Origin: Ahaetulla prasina
Lineage: Eukaryota > Chordata > Lepidosauria > Squamata > Colubridae
Reading direction: 5' to 3'
Length of the DNA: 64,000 nucleotides
NCBI RefSeq assembly: GCF_028640845.1
Contig: NC_080540.1
Coordinates: 152,341,920-152,405,919 of the forward strand
A program made the translations under genes and the position numbers. The notes below the pieces were generated by a model that was not told the DNA's origin, searched no databases, and saw nothing but the letters and a program-made list of their open reading frames with translations. Shown piece after piece: positions 30,301 to 41,499 of this stretch; the first letter of the stretch is position 1; each line of letters starts with the position of its first letter.

Positions 30301-31470
30301 TCCTTGTTGACTTGCAGGGGCGGTAAACCTATATAGTATTTCTGTTCTTGGAGCTTTATGGAATCTGATGGATTCTTAAATGCTGAAAGACAGTGCATTC
30401 TCCTAAACCAGAGCCAGAGAACCTGTTGAGGTCATTGTTATGCTACAGAATGGGGAAATCCTATAGATCATTGCTCCCAAGTGTCATTCCTATTCCTTTG
30501 GAACCTGGTAGGCTTCTTCCTTGGTTCTGTCAGGTCCCTGCACTTAAACAGGCCAGAAGATAGCTAAAGCACAAACCAGCATCCATCTGATAATGAGAGC
30601 AATCATTCATAGTCATGCCTACTGTGTGGTGGTGAGGGCTGAAAAGCGAGGGAAGATTGTATTTTAGGTTCCCTTATTTAGATACCATCTTGCAGATCTT
30701 TTTAGGGAGGTCTGGGATTTGCCACCACCTGTTCTGGGGAATCTAATGATGGATCTTTCAGAAGTCTTTTAGTGCAGATTTTTGAAGATAAAAAAATCTT
30801 TATGCTCCCTTTGATGCAGAAGAAGTTATTTAGACTTCAGATGAGTAGGCTGGTATGGGTAGATTCCTTAAAGCGTGGATATCGGATTTTTCAGGTTTAT
30901 CCAAAAGCTTAAAAAGGCTGAAGTATGATCATAAATGGCAGAGAGATACAGTGGTCATGCTCATGCATGCAAAACACAAGGCACTTACTTCTTCCAAATT
31001 AGTTCCAAAGTGTGCTCAGTCCTAAATATCTGCTATTTTCAGAGTGGCTTCGGTGCTCCTTTTGAAATAGCATCTGATGTTCATTATCTGATCCAATTTG
31101 TGTGGAATCACTTTCAGATTTTCAGGTCTTTAATTATGGAAAAAGAAACATTCCCTTGAAGCGAAATGGTAAAGGAACGTATTGCCCCACCCATCTTTTT
31201 AAATGACAGAAGCACCACTTCACTAAGAATATGGCTTTCACACACGCACAGGAGCCATTTCTTTTGGTGTTGGGTGATTGTTCAGTTTGTGGCAGTATGT
31301 GTTACTTCTGTCAAGCAAAGCAAAGCAAAGCATCTGCCACAGCAAGTAGGGCAACTTGGCAAAGCACACCCACTTTGTGTCTTCCTAGTACAAAAATTTT
31401 ATACCATTCAGAAATGTGTGGCACAACTCTCATTCCTTTGGAGGAATCTGGATTGTAATCTTTCACAGCA
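30298..31470. other. TE-poor stretch, no gene seen
   Basis: 1.2 kb with a short AAAGC pentamer run near 31312-31331. The overlapping frames at 31166-31537 lack any recognised domain and run into a Penelope-derived hairpin. Confidence 0.45.
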
Positions 31471-31471
31471 G

Positions 31472-31565
31472 TCCCAAAGGTGCTTTTTTCAAGAGGCAAC
31501 TGGACTTTCTGGTTGGACTTTCTGCCAGAAAGTCTAGTTGCCTCTTGAAAAAAGCACCTTTAGGA
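31472..31565. repeat. 41-bp hairpin of Penelope 3' sequence
   Basis: Arms 31472-31512 and 31525-31565 are reverse complements with two mismatches and a 12-base loop. The arm sequence (GGTGCTTTTTTCAAGAGGCA) is the Penelope tail seen at 2985-3015. The right arm continues into GGATGACTGAGAATCTCC up to about 31600, so two tail pieces lie head to head. Confidence 0.8.
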
Positions 31566-31600
31566 CAACCATGACGTGGATGACTGAGAATCTCCATAGA

Positions 31601-32195
31601 TATCTTTCACTTCTGTAGCCACAGCCCTCCATTTTGATGGACCCCAGAAATTTGTTCAGGTTTATTAAATACAAACCTTGTAAAATACATTTCTCTAAGG
31701 GGATGGAATCATCTAAATCTTTAATTTTATTTCAATTATTCCAATTGCTACAAACATTGCCTGTAAGCTTCCGTTAAAAAAAAAGGTAGTTATTGGCTCT
31801 ATGTGCATAGATTGTTCTTTCCATTCTGCTGGGTTATATGAAATTTCCCATGTGTTTAAGCAAATTCACTTGTTTTGTAGAAGTTGCTTTACAATGCAAA
31901 ACCAATCTTGCCTCCAATGAGTCTCACTCCAGCTATCGAAAAGCAAAGGCAGAGACCCAAAAGTGGTAATGGGATTACAGGCTGATTTACTGCTTAGGTA
32001 ATCAGCTTTTCCCCTATTCAGCCTTATTGAAGACACAAAACTCAATATTGTGTATTCTACTATGGATCCTGAACATAAAATAAGCTATTGAAAATGGACG
32101 TGTGCGTATGTACAGTGATTTCTCAGCAAAATACGAAGAAGGAAATGCTTTTGTTTTCTTGCAAAAAAAAAAAAATTGCCAACATACCAAACAAA
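31601..32195. other. No gene or recognised repeat
   Basis: No recognised element or coding pattern. Confidence 0.5.
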
Positions 32196-32200
32196 AGTAT

Positions 32201-32588
32201 AGGTAGTCCTTCACTTACAACAGTTCAGGGAATGTTCAAAGTTACAATGACACTGAAAAATGTGACTTATGACTGTTTTACATAATTACAACCTCCGCAG
32301 CATCCCTATGATCGTGTGATCCAAATTCAGATGCTTGGCAACTGGTTTATATTTATGACCTTTCCTGTGTCCTGGGGTCATGGCATCATTTTTTGTGACC
32401 TTCTGACAAGCAAAATCAATGGGAAGCTAGATCTACTTAATAACCATGTTACTAACTTATTGACTGCAGTGATTCACTTAACAACTGTGGCAAGAAAAAT
32501 CGTAAAATGGGGCAAAACTCACATAACAAATATCTCACTTAACAATGTAAATATGGGCATGATGGTCGTAAGTCGAGGACTACCTGTA
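32201..32588. mobile_element. MITE-P, most complete copy
   Basis: It starts AGGTAGTCCTTCACTTACAAC and ends GTCGTAAGTCGAGGACTACC, an inverted pair. The interior holds AGTTACAATGACACTGAAAA, CTGTGTCCTGGGGTCATGG-like and TTAACAACTGTGGCAAG phrases arranged as a long imperfect palindrome. GTA lies on both outer sides, so a 3-bp duplication is possible but not certain. Confidence 0.75.
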
Positions 32589-32642
32589 CTGTTTACAACA
32601 TGGGTTTGCTTTAATCGCATATAAAATGGAGAGGGAGGGAGA

Positions 32643-32822
32643 CAGTGGTGGGTTGCTTCCTGTTCGATCCAGTTCTATAGAACCGGTAGTAAAACCGGTG
32701 GAAGGCTGCACCCGTCCACCCACCACAACATCATTATGGGTGATCTGCACCTGCACAGAAGCAAACAAGCGTGCGTGGTCCCATTGTGAACTGGTAGTAA
32801 AGGTAAGTAGAACCCACCCCTG
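32643..32822. mobile_element. hAT-F MITE
   Basis: It starts CAGTGGTGGGTTGCTTCC and ends AGTAGAACCCACCCCTG, sharing the terminal CAGTGGTGGGTT with hAT-A. It contains TATAGAACCGGTAGTAAAAC. Flanks GAGGGAGA and GAGACAGA agree at six of eight positions. Confidence 0.7.
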
Positions 32823-32869
32823 GAGACAGAATATGGTAGAGGGGTTGCCTACACAAAAGAGGGGGAAGG

Positions 32870-32990
32870 AATATAATATAGAGGTTAAAGTGCTGGATTA
32901 GGACCCAGAAGGTCCATGTTCAAGTCCAGCCTTATCGATGAAATTGACTTGTTGACTTTGAGCCAGTCATCTCGGCTCCACCCATCACAC
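32870..32990 (+). mobile_element. tRNA-derived SINE head
   Basis: GGTTAAAGTGCTGGATTAGG, GTTCAAGTCCAGCC (B-box-like) and GAGCCAGTCATCTC match a reptile tRNA-type SINE head. The reversed longer copy is at 60575-60752. It ends at a (TC)n array. Confidence 0.55.
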
Positions 32991-33004
32991 AGGCTTATAT
33001 ATTG

Positions 33005-33011
33005 TATATAA

Positions 33012-33066
<55 letters not shown>

Positions 33067-33087
33067 ATGTGTGTGTTTATAGACGGC

Positions 33088-33143
<56 letters not shown>

Positions 33144-33145
33144 GA
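33005..33145. repeat. (TC)n, (TG)n and (GATA)n arrays
   Basis: TC units to 33050, TG units to 33077, then about 14 GATA units at 33089-33143. GATA arrays are abundant in snake genomes and enriched on the W chromosome in some species; this one alone says nothing about sex linkage. Confidence 0.95.
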
Positions 33146-33559
33146 TAGATTACTTCAATCTTTATCAAGACTTCAACCACTTTCAGGAACTTATTACCTT
33201 CTCTAACAGCACTAATTTCTCTGTGGTTTAGAAACATGCCTCCCGCCACTACTACTATATCAAACTCCACTTGAATTATATCTATAGACTGTTTGAACCA
33301 ATAGCTCAAAAGAAAAGAAGTACAAACTAGAGACAAGGAGCTATAGAATAGAATCATGAAGAGATCTGGCAGCATTCTCATCCTCAACTGAAAGAGGAAG
33401 GGGTCAGCACAATGAAACATGCAAGCCTCCTCTAGTGCCCATGCTCCAGCCTTTTAGGTGAGACAGAGGAGATACCAAGCGACATATTGTTGTTTCATGA
33501 AGAACAGGCGCTCAAAATCCTGACCGTGAGGTCCCTGTTGGGCAATGTTGTCATCACAA
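33146..33559. other. No gene or recognised repeat
   Basis: The minus-strand 141-codon frame overlapping here is read largely from the adjacent microsatellites. Confidence 0.45.
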
Positions 33560-33690
33560 GAGCTATTGGCTATTAAAAGCACACTGTGCCTGAAGATGGG
33601 CTCCAGCATGAGTCCAAAAGCTTGGAAGACAAAACCTCTGGTCCTGTGACTGACCCAGATTGGATCCTGCAACATTATCCCAGGACATGT
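33560..33690 (+). mobile_element. Penelope-like 3' fragment (second subfamily)
   Basis: CTGAAGATGGGCTCCAGCAT, GGAAGACAAAACCTCTGGTC and GACCCAGATTGGATCCTGC form a Penelope-type terminal sequence that differs from those at 2862 and 8571. Confidence 0.55.
33590..33623 (+). ncRNA. Hammerhead-like motif, one core base changed
   Basis: CTGAAGA, T, GGGCTC, loop CAGCAT, GAGTCC, AAAAGCTT. Stem II pairs over six positions with one G-U. The second core strand should be GAAA. Its G reads A here, as expected from CpG decay after C. Stem III is AGCT, self-complementary like ACGT at 8623. Likely inactive in its present form. Confidence 0.45.
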
Positions 33691-34094
33691 ATATTCACCT
33701 TCATTCGTAAGAGCAGAATTGTCCAGAAGATAATTAGACCAAGCTCAAGACATTAGGGATTGTTATGCCAACACTTTCTTGATAACTGCAGGAACAGGAG
33801 TATAAAATCAGCTTGGTTGCCTTTCTTGAAGTACTTCTACGGCTTGGCCCTCAGCTAATTGGTCTTCCTCAAGAAAAGGATTCCAATCTGGATTTCTTGC
33901 ACAGCAGAGCAAGTGCTTTGAAACTTTACCCAACCCCCTCGTCAAGTTCAGTTAGAGGTTCTATTTGCTCTTGCCACAAATTCCCAGGGTGACACTGTGG
34001 TGGATGATGGACTCAGGCAATCAGGATAAGAAGCCCCATTTCTCCAGAGTCCCTGTTGCTCATTTGTCAGCAGCTATTTTTGCAAGATATAGTT
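33691..34094. other. No gene seen
   Basis: No recognisable element. The 60-codon plus frame at 33965 has no domain. Confidence 0.45.
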
Positions 34095-34149
34095 ACATTA
34101 CATTGGCATTCTTCAGTCTCAAAAGACTATGGTATCGTGCTCTGTAAAG

Positions 34150-36240
34150 AGGTCCTAAAACAGCATCTAGTATGACTAAAAAGGCCAATTCGAGAGTGGC
34201 AATCCGTTCCACACTGAGGGCAGATACATTCTGTCCCCTGTCCAGCCCCCAGATTTCACTGGTTCCAGGACTGCCTCTTTGCCTCAGCGTGCCAAACAAG
34301 TGTCTCTTCGAATTGGAGAAGGCCATGCTACATCTTTTGCCTCCAAGCTGAACGATCAGAGGTCAAGGTTACCCAGTTGTTAATGTCCATTCCCAAAGCC
34401 TTTAGATCCCCCTTGCAGATATCCTTATATCACAGCTGCAGTTTCCCTCTAAGGTGCTTTCCCTGCATTAATTCTCCATACAGGAGATCTTTTGGAATCC
34501 GACCATCAGCCATTCTCAAGACATACCCAAGCCAGCGTAGACATCACTGTTTCAATAGTGTTTAAATGCTAGAAATTCCAGCATGTTCCAAGACTGCACT
34601 ATTCGGAACTTTGTCATGCCAGGTGATGCCATGAATACGTCAGAGACAATGCATACGAAAGGGTCCAAGACTCAATGCAGTACAATAGTGTGCTCAGGAC
34701 ACAGGCTCTATAGACCTGGATCTTTGTATGTTTCATCAGCTTCTTATTAAGCCATACTCTCTTTGTAAGTCTGGAAAATATGGCGGCTCCTTTACCAATA
34801 TGTTTATTCAGCTCAGTATCTAAAGAGAGAGTGTTGGAGATAGCTGAGGTGAGATACACAAAGTCATGGACGACTTCCAGTTCTTGTGCAGAGATTGTAA
34901 TACAGGGAGGTGAATCCACGTCCTGACCCATGACTTGTGTTTTTTTCAGACTGATTGTTAGTCCAAAGTCTTGACAGGACTTGCTAAAACAGTCCATAAG
35001 TTGTTGAAGGTCTTTGGCAGAGTAAGCAGTAATGGCAGCATCGTCAGCGAAGAGGAAATCCTGTAAGCATTTCAGCTGGACTTTAGACTTTTCTCTCAAT
35101 CTAGAGAGATTAAAGAGTTTTCTGTCTGATCTGGACTGGAGATAAATACCCTCTGTTGCAGTTCCAAAAGCATGTTTCAGCATGACAGCAAAAAAGATCC
35201 CAAATAAAGGTGGTGTGAGGACGCAGTCCTGCTTCACTACACTTCTAATGTCAAAGTAATCTGATATTAAGCCATCAAAAACTACAGTATCCTTCATTTC
35301 CTCATGAAAGGACCTGATGATGTTGAGGAGCTGAGGTGGACATCCAATCTTGGGGAGAATTTTATAAAAGCTGTCCCTACTAGCCAAGTCAAAAGCCTTT
35401 GTAAGATCTATGAAGGCTATGAAAAGTGGCTGTCTTTGTTTCCTGCATTTCTCCTGTAACTGTCTAAGAGAAAATACCATGTCAGTAGTGGACCTGTTGG
35501 CTCGAAATCCACACTGTGATTCTGGATAGACTCTCTCTGCAAGCACCTGGAGCCTCTTCAGTATGATACGGGCAAGCAGCTTCCCTGCAACACTAAGAAG
35601 AGAGATGCCGCAATAGTTTTACAGTCATACCTGTCGCCTTTGTTCTTATACAGTATGATGATATTTTTATCCTTCATGTCCTGTGGTACTCCACCTTCCC
35701 TCCCTCAAAAACAGAAGATTTCATGCCATTCAGTGGGGATGTTCTCTTTGCAGCACTTCAGAACTTCAGCAGTTATCTTTCCCAGCTGCCTTGCCAGAGG
35801 CAAGGGAATCCAGGGCCACATTTAGTTCTTCTAAAGTTGGTTCACTGTCAAGCTCCTCCAAGACAGGCAGGCACTCAATGTTATTTAATGCTTCTTCAGT
35901 TACCACATTTTCTCTGCGCTCAGAGCAGTGCTGCACCCAGCGTGCCATCTGCTGTGCTCAGTCCTGGATAACTTCACCTGTAGCAGACTTCAGAGGGCAG
36001 ATTTCTTCTGTGTTGGACCTAAGGCCTGCTTGATGCCAACATACATCCCCTTGATGTTGCCTATGTCAGCTGCTGTCTGGATCCAAGAGCAAAGCTGCAG
36101 CCAATAATTGTTAGCACATCTCTTGGTGTTAGGCTCTGTTAGACTTTGCTACGAGCAGCTCGCAGAACCTGTAGGTTGTGCTCACTGGAACAGGCTTTAT
36201 ATGCAATTAGAGGTCTTTTTTCCTCGATGGCTGGCATCAG
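34150..36240 (-). pseudogene. RTE-like pol: RT and C-terminal zinc finger
   Basis: In order along the minus strand: ADWFEAHLEELMPAIE at the nested-insertion junction (36262), then the RT core (35546-34614). The core shows ESQCGFRANRSTTDMVFSLR, FIDLTKAFDLASRDS, VVKQDCVLTPPLFGIFF and FLFADDAA with the catalytic aspartates. A Cys/His finger (CPQCGTDCHSRIGLFSHTRC) lies near 34220-34160. Several stops break the frame. The usual GVKQGCVLAP motif reads VVKQDCVLTP, so the RT is inactive. Confidence 0.8.
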
Positions 36241-36929
36241 CTCCTCCAAATGGGCTTCAAACCAATCTGCTATCTTTCTTTCTTTTTAATAACTTTGTTT
36301 TATTTTATTTTTTTAAAAAACAAGCCACATACACATTATTTTGAACAAGATATCAGCCAGGTACATCATCAAACACATTTCAAATCCCCCCATTGTATTG
36401 TTTATCCAATATTTTTAAAATTTTATTTATTTGCACATTTCTATTAAACATCTGTTCCATCCCCCTATCCTGAAATTAATATTAAATTGAGTCTAGTCCC
36501 TATATTTTTCCCCCTTTCTTGCCCCTCCAATTTAATAAAAATTTTATGTTCCCCCCACAATTCTCTTTCTTTCCATTCCTTATACACACTATCTATAATC
36601 CTTACATTTCACAAGATACAACAATAATTTTGCCTAATTTTATCAAAAACAGACCAGTAACAAAAAAGAAAAGAAAAGTAAAGCAAGGCAATTTCTATAA
36701 AATCTCTCATTCATTTAAACCTCACCCTTTAAGGGAGACACTTTAGGAGAGTCTCACCCTTAAAGAGTCTCACCCTTAAAGAGTCTCACCCTTTAACGGT
36801 GAGACTTTAGGAGAAACCCTTCCATACTTCCACCTCTCACAATACTTGACAACACAGTATCAACAGTAAAAACCTTCAAATTTCTAGGTTCTATCATATC
36901 GCAAGATCTAAAATGGACAGCTAACATTT

Positions 36930-36961
<32 letters not shown>

Positions 36962-37129
36962 TTCAAATTTATATACCGCCCTATCTCCCGAAGGACTCAG
37001 GGCGGTGTACAGGCATTTAAAAGACATATAAATACAATATAAAACAATTAAAAAACTGATTCTAACAAGCCCGTAAATTTAGAATTAAAATATCAAATAA
37101 AACCCAATTTAAAACCAATAATTTAAAAT

Positions 37130-38740
37130 CTAGCTCAGCCCTGCACAATTAAATAAATACGTTTTAAGCCCGCGGCGGAAGGTCCGGAGGTCGGAAAGCT
37201 GACGAAGTCCGGGGGGTAGTTCATTCCAGAGGGTGGGGGCCCCCACAGAGAAGGCCCTTCCCCTGGGCGTCGCCAGACGACATTGCCGCGCCGACGGCAC
37301 CCTGAGGAGACCCTCTCTGTGAGAGCGCACGGGTCGGTGAGAGATATTCGGTAGCAGTAGGCGGTCCCGTAAGTAGCCCGGCCCAATGCCATGGAGCGCT
37401 TTAAAGGTGGTTACCAAAACCTTGAAGCGCACCCGGAAAGCCACAGGTAGCCAGTGCAGCCTGCGCAGGATGGGTGTTATACGGGAGCCACGAGGGGCTC
37501 CATCTATCACCCGCGCAGCCGCATTCTGGACTAACTGTAGCCTCCGGATGCCCTTCAAGGGGAGCCCCATGTAGAGAGCATTGCAGTAATCCAGACGAGA
37601 CGTCACGAGTGCGTGAGTGACCGTGCATAGGGCATCCCGGTCCAGAAAGGGGCGCAACTGGCGTACCAGGCGAACCTGGTAGAACGCTCTCCTGGAGACG
37701 GCCGTCAAATGGTCTTCTAGAGACAGCCGTTCATCCAGGAGGACGCCTAAGTTGCGGACCCTTTCCATCGGGGCCAATGACTCGCCACCGATGGTCAGCC
37801 GCGGATTTAGCTGACTGTATCGGGATGCCGGCATCCACAGCCACTCTGTCTTGGAGGGATTGAGCTTGAGCCTATTTCTCCCCATCCAGACCCGTACGGC
37901 CTCCAGGCACCGGGACAGCACTTCGATAGCTTCGTTGGGGTGGTCCGGTGTAGAAAAGTACAGCTGGGTGTCATCCGCATACAGCTGGTACTTCACACCG
38001 AAACCACTGATGATCTCACCCAGCGGCTTCATGTAGATGTTAAACAGAAGGGGCGAGAGGATCGACCCCTGCGGCACCCCACAAGTGAGGCGCCTCGGGG
38101 CCGACCTCTGCCCCCCCGTCAACACCGACTGCGACCGGTCGGAGAGATAGGAGGAGAACCACCGATAAACGGTGCCTCCCACTCCCAATCCCTCCAACCG
38201 GCGCAGCAGGATACCATGGTCGATGGTATCGAAAGCCGCTGAGAGGTCTAATAGGACCAGGGCAGAGGAGCAACCCCTGTCCCTGGCCCTCCAGAGATCA
38301 TCCACCAACGCGACCAAAGCCGTCTCCGTGCTGTAACCGGGCCGAAAACCGGACTGGAACGGGTCTAGATAGACAGTTTCATCCAGGTGCAAGGGAAATT
38401 GATATGCCACCATACTCTCTACAACCTTCGCCGCGAAGCGAAGGTTGGAGACCGGACGATAATTACCTAAAACAGCCGGGTCCAAGGACGGCTTCTTAAG
38501 GAGGGGCCTCACCACCGCCTCTTTCAAGGCGGCCGGGAAGACACCCTCCACCAAAGAAGCGGTCGTAATCGCCTGGAGCCAGCCTCGTGTCACCTCTCGA
38601 GTGGCCAGCACCAGCCAAGAGGGGCACGGGTCCAGTAAACACGTGGTGGCATTCAACCTACCCAACAACCTGTCCATGTCCTCGGGAGCCACAGGGTCAA
38701 ACTCATCCCACACAATGTCACCAAGACCGCCCTCACGCAT
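37130..38740 (-). CDS. L2 reverse transcriptase, open 536-codon frame
   Basis: Reverse transcriptase of a non-LTR retrotransposon, which copies LINE RNA into DNA at the nick site. Visible motifs: NYRPVSNLRF (93-102), SAAFDTIDHGIL (167-178), CGVPQGSILSPLLF (220-233), YADDTQLY (254-261, catalytic Asp pair) and LKLNPSKTEW (291-300). The C-terminal region (about 380-536) contains RLDYCNALYMGLPLK and [10 protein letters not shown]. The reading start is internal: the natural protein continues upstream into 38839-39537 but a stop and shift near 38840 separate them. It lacks an intact endonuclease, so autonomous activity is unlikely. Confidence 0.85.
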   Translation of the reverse strand: MREGGLGDIVWDEFDPVAPEDMDRLLGRLNATTCLLDPCPSWLVLATREVTRGWLQAITTASLVEGVFPAALKEAVVRPLLKKPSLDPAVLGNYRPVSNLRFAAKVVESMVAYQFPLHLDETVYLDPFQSGFRPGYSTETALVALVDDLWRARDRGCSSALVLLDLSAAFDTIDHGILLRRLEGLGVGGTVYRWFSSYLSDRSQSVLTGGQRSAPRRLTCGVPQGSILSPLLFNIYMKPLGEIISGFGVKYQLYADDTQLYFSTPDHPNEAIEVLSRCLEAVRVWMGRNRLKLNPSKTEWLWMPASRYSQLNPRLTIGGESLAPMERVRNLGVLLDERLSLEDHLTAVSRRAFYQVRLVRQLRPFLDRDALCTVTHALVTSRLDYCNALYMGLPLKGIRRLQLVQNAAARVIDGAPRGSRITPILRRLHWLPVAFRVRFKVLVTTFKALHGIGPGYLRDRLLLPNISHRPVRSHREGLLRVPSARQCRLATPRGRAFSVGAPTLWNELPPGLRQLSDLRTFRRGLKTYLFNCAGLS

Positions 38741-38838
38741 CTCGCCCGTATCACTGCAATCTTGGTCCAGACCATCCCGAAGCTGAACGATTTTATCGTA
38801 TAGATAACGTTAAACTCCTCAGCACGTCCTGCAGCGGG

Positions 38839-39537
38839 TCATCCGCTCCCCTGGTGTAAGAGGGAGGGGGTCACCCGAAACAGGGCGGCTGGGCGGTTAT
38901 CTGCCGATGCAATGAGGGAGGAGGCGTAGCTACGCCTCGCTTCCCTCAATGCCACTAGGTAAGTCCTAGTATAGGACTTCACTAGTGCCCGATCAGCTTC
39001 CGAACGGCTAGACCTCCAAAGACTCTCCAGGCGTCTTCTCCGGCGCTTCATCCCTCTCAGCTCCTCGGAGAACCAAGGAGCCGGTTGGGACCTGCGCCGG
39101 GTCAGAGGCCGCAAAGGCACGACACGGTCCAAGGCCCCCGTCGCGGCCTGTTCCCAGGCCGCAACAAGTTCCTCAGTCGAGCCGTGAGCCAGACCCTCAG
39201 GAAATGGCCCAAGCTCCGTCCGGAACCCATCCGGGTCCATCAGGCGCCTGGGACGGAACCAACGTATCGGCTCCGTCTCCCTGCGGTGGTGGATGGCGGT
39301 CAGAAAGTCCAGGCGAAGAAGAGAGTGATCTGACCATGACAAAGGTTCAATGACTAATTCCTTTAAGTCCAGATCTCTCAACCACTGACCAGAGAGAAAA
39401 ATCAGGTCCAGGGTGCCACCCCCAATGTGAGTAGGGCCATCAACTACTTGGGTCATGTCCAAGGCCGTCATGGAAGCCATGAACTCCCGAGCTGCCGTCG
39501 ATGACGAGCCGGACGATGGCAAGTTAAAGTCCCCCAT
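38839..39537 (-). pseudogene. L2 endonuclease C-terminus and linker
   Basis: Open for 232 codons, beginning MGDFNLPSSGSSSTAAREF. GDFN is the conserved Asp/Asn motif of the apurinic-type endonuclease, and LVIEPLSWSDHSLLRLDF holds the SDH motif near its C-terminus. The linker to RT follows (WFRPRRLMDPDGFRTELG). The N-terminal half of the endonuclease is absent because of 5' truncation. A shift near 38839 separates it from the RT frame. Confidence 0.8.
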
Positions 39538-41017
39538 GACTAAAAGTCAAAAACATCATCAAAAAAGGACAACAAAGAATGTTCTTTCTGCGCCAACTCA
39601 GTAAGCTCAAACTGCCCAAGGAGCTGCTGATTCAGTTCTACAAAGGAATTATTGAGTCTGTCATTTGCACCTCTATAACTGTCTGGTTCGGTTCTGTAAC
39701 CCAACAAGAAAAACACAGACTTCAGAGGATAATTAGAACTGCAGAAAAAATAATTGCTACCAACCTGCCTTCCCTTGAGGACCTGTATACTGCACGAATC
39801 AAGAAGAGGGCCGTGAAAATATTTGCAGATCCCTCGCATCCTGGACATAAACTGTTTCAACTCCTACCCTATAGAGCACTGCACACCAGAACAACTACAC
39901 ACAAGAACAGTTTTTCCCCGAAGGCCATCACTCTGCTAAACAAATAATTCCATCAACACTGTCAAACTATTTACTGAATCTGCACTACTATTAATCGTCT
40001 CATAGTTCCCATCACCAATCTCTTTCCACTTATGACTGTATGACTATAACTTGTTGCTGGCAATCCTTATGATTTATATTGATATATTGACCATCAATTG
40101 TGTTGTAAATGTTGTACCTTGATGAACGTATCTTTTCTTTTATGTACACTGAGAGCATATGCACCAAGACAAATTCCTTGTGTGTCCAATCACACTTGGC
40201 CAATAAAATTCTATTCTATTCTGTTCTAATTTCAAAAAGGTCTCCCATCACTTATTATTTTGTAATCCAATTCCAAAAAAGAAAAGTAAGGTAAATAACA
40301 AAATAAAATCTAGAAAGTTCTCTCATACATCCATTCTCACCCCACGATTTCAAAAAGGTCCTCCATCATTTTTTATTTCTTCCTTAATCTTAAAACGAAA
40401 AGAAAAAGTCAATATGCTTTCACATTTCCCAAAAAAAGAATTTTTTGTTCCTTATTATAGCTTCAATACCATTCTTTCCTTATTCAATAACAATTTCCAT
40501 ATTATCTGTTCTTAATAGAAGAGCAAATTAAAAAGGAGCAAACATTTCTTGTATCTTAAAAAATTCCATGCTTATACTCATATATTCTATTGGAAGTTTT
40601 ATCTCAACCTATTTCAAGTTCATTATATATGCTTAAAAATTTCATATATTCTTAGCTTATTTTAATCTCATAACACTCCTTTCCCTCTTTTCTCACCCTT
40701 TTTATAATCCTCTGATAATCTTTAATATTAGTTTAGCTTTACATCATGCTTTTTGTATTCTTCACAAACATTGCTATAAGCAGCTCTTGTCTTTTCCCAA
40801 AAACATTATTAATATTCCAGTTTTATGGTTATTTCTTGCATTTCTTGCTTAGATAACATTTATATATTTCTCTTGTTACCCATCAATCTTAGCTTATTTC
40901 TACTTCTAGCAAATATTTATAAATTTGGGTAATATTTTTTTTGTCTGGCCCTAGTAAAATTTTATCTAATTGCTGTGGTTTAAGATATATTCCATATTCT
41001 TTTACATCTTGTTTGTA

Positions 41018-41490
41018 TCAATTTTGTAACTGAAGATAGGCCCACCAGTCAACCTGTAGTCCTTGTTCTTGGAGGTCCTGTAGTGTTTTTAATTTTCCAT
41101 TAATATCTAATAGATCTTTATATTTTAGCATTTTATTCAAATCTAAATTATTTGGGTGAATCATTGCTTCCATTGTGGATAGCCAGATTGGGATTTTTAT
41201 ATAGTGTTTCTTTTTAACTTTAATCCAATTGTTTATTAGGGAATCTCTAATCAAATGTCTGTGGAAATACTTTTGTTTCGTATGGCCTGTTTCCCACAGA
41301 AAGGCATGCCACCCTCTCTGTAGGTCGTGGCCTTCTATAGTTAGTGTTCTTTTATTCTTTAAATTGATCCAGTCTTTTAACCAAACTAGTGTTGCTGCAC
41401 TATAATATAATTCCCAATTTGGTAATCCGAATCCTCCTCTGCTCTTCATATCTTGTAAATATTTCATTTTTATTCTAGGTTTTTTCCCCT
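41018..41490 (-). pseudogene. L1 ORF2 segment, inverted
   Basis: The minus strand reads FIWQGKKPRIKMKYLQDMKS, RGGFGLPNWELYYSAATLVW and further to the LQEQGLQVDWWAYLQLQN region. This is the L1 ORF2 part between RT and the C-terminal Cys motif. The frame is open but lacks RT and endonuclease domains. Confidence 0.8.
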
Positions 41491-41499
41491 GCCAAATAA

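Larger units (their letters stand above)
36930..39548 (-). mobile_element. L2-clade LINE, youngest large insertion
   Basis: 2.6 kb, 5'-truncated within the endonuclease domain at about 39548. The 3' hairpin CCGCCCT...AGGGCGG lies at about 36976-37003 (complement), with a TTAT tail at 36930-36963. The main frame is open over 536 codons, in contrast to the broken copy at 15730-18600, so this insertion is comparatively recent. It sits inside a CR1-L3 copy. Confidence 0.9.
36865..40236 (+). mobile_element. CR1-L3 LINE split by an L2 LINE
   Basis: The left piece (36843-36929) codes TVSTVKTFKFLGSIISQDLK then WTAN. The right piece resumes at about 39549 with KNIIKKGQQRMFFLRQLSKL and runs to LHTRTTTHKNSFSPKAITLL, NK, stop. 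The 3' UTR ends in ACTTGGCCAATAAAATTCTA and a short TTCTA tail. The halves join within one codon. This copy's 3' coding part is open over 122 codons (39579-39947). Confidence 0.85.

Noticed and set aside
33089..33143. GATA array as evidence for the W chromosome
   Set aside because: Short GATA arrays occur throughout snake genomes; one array is not informative.
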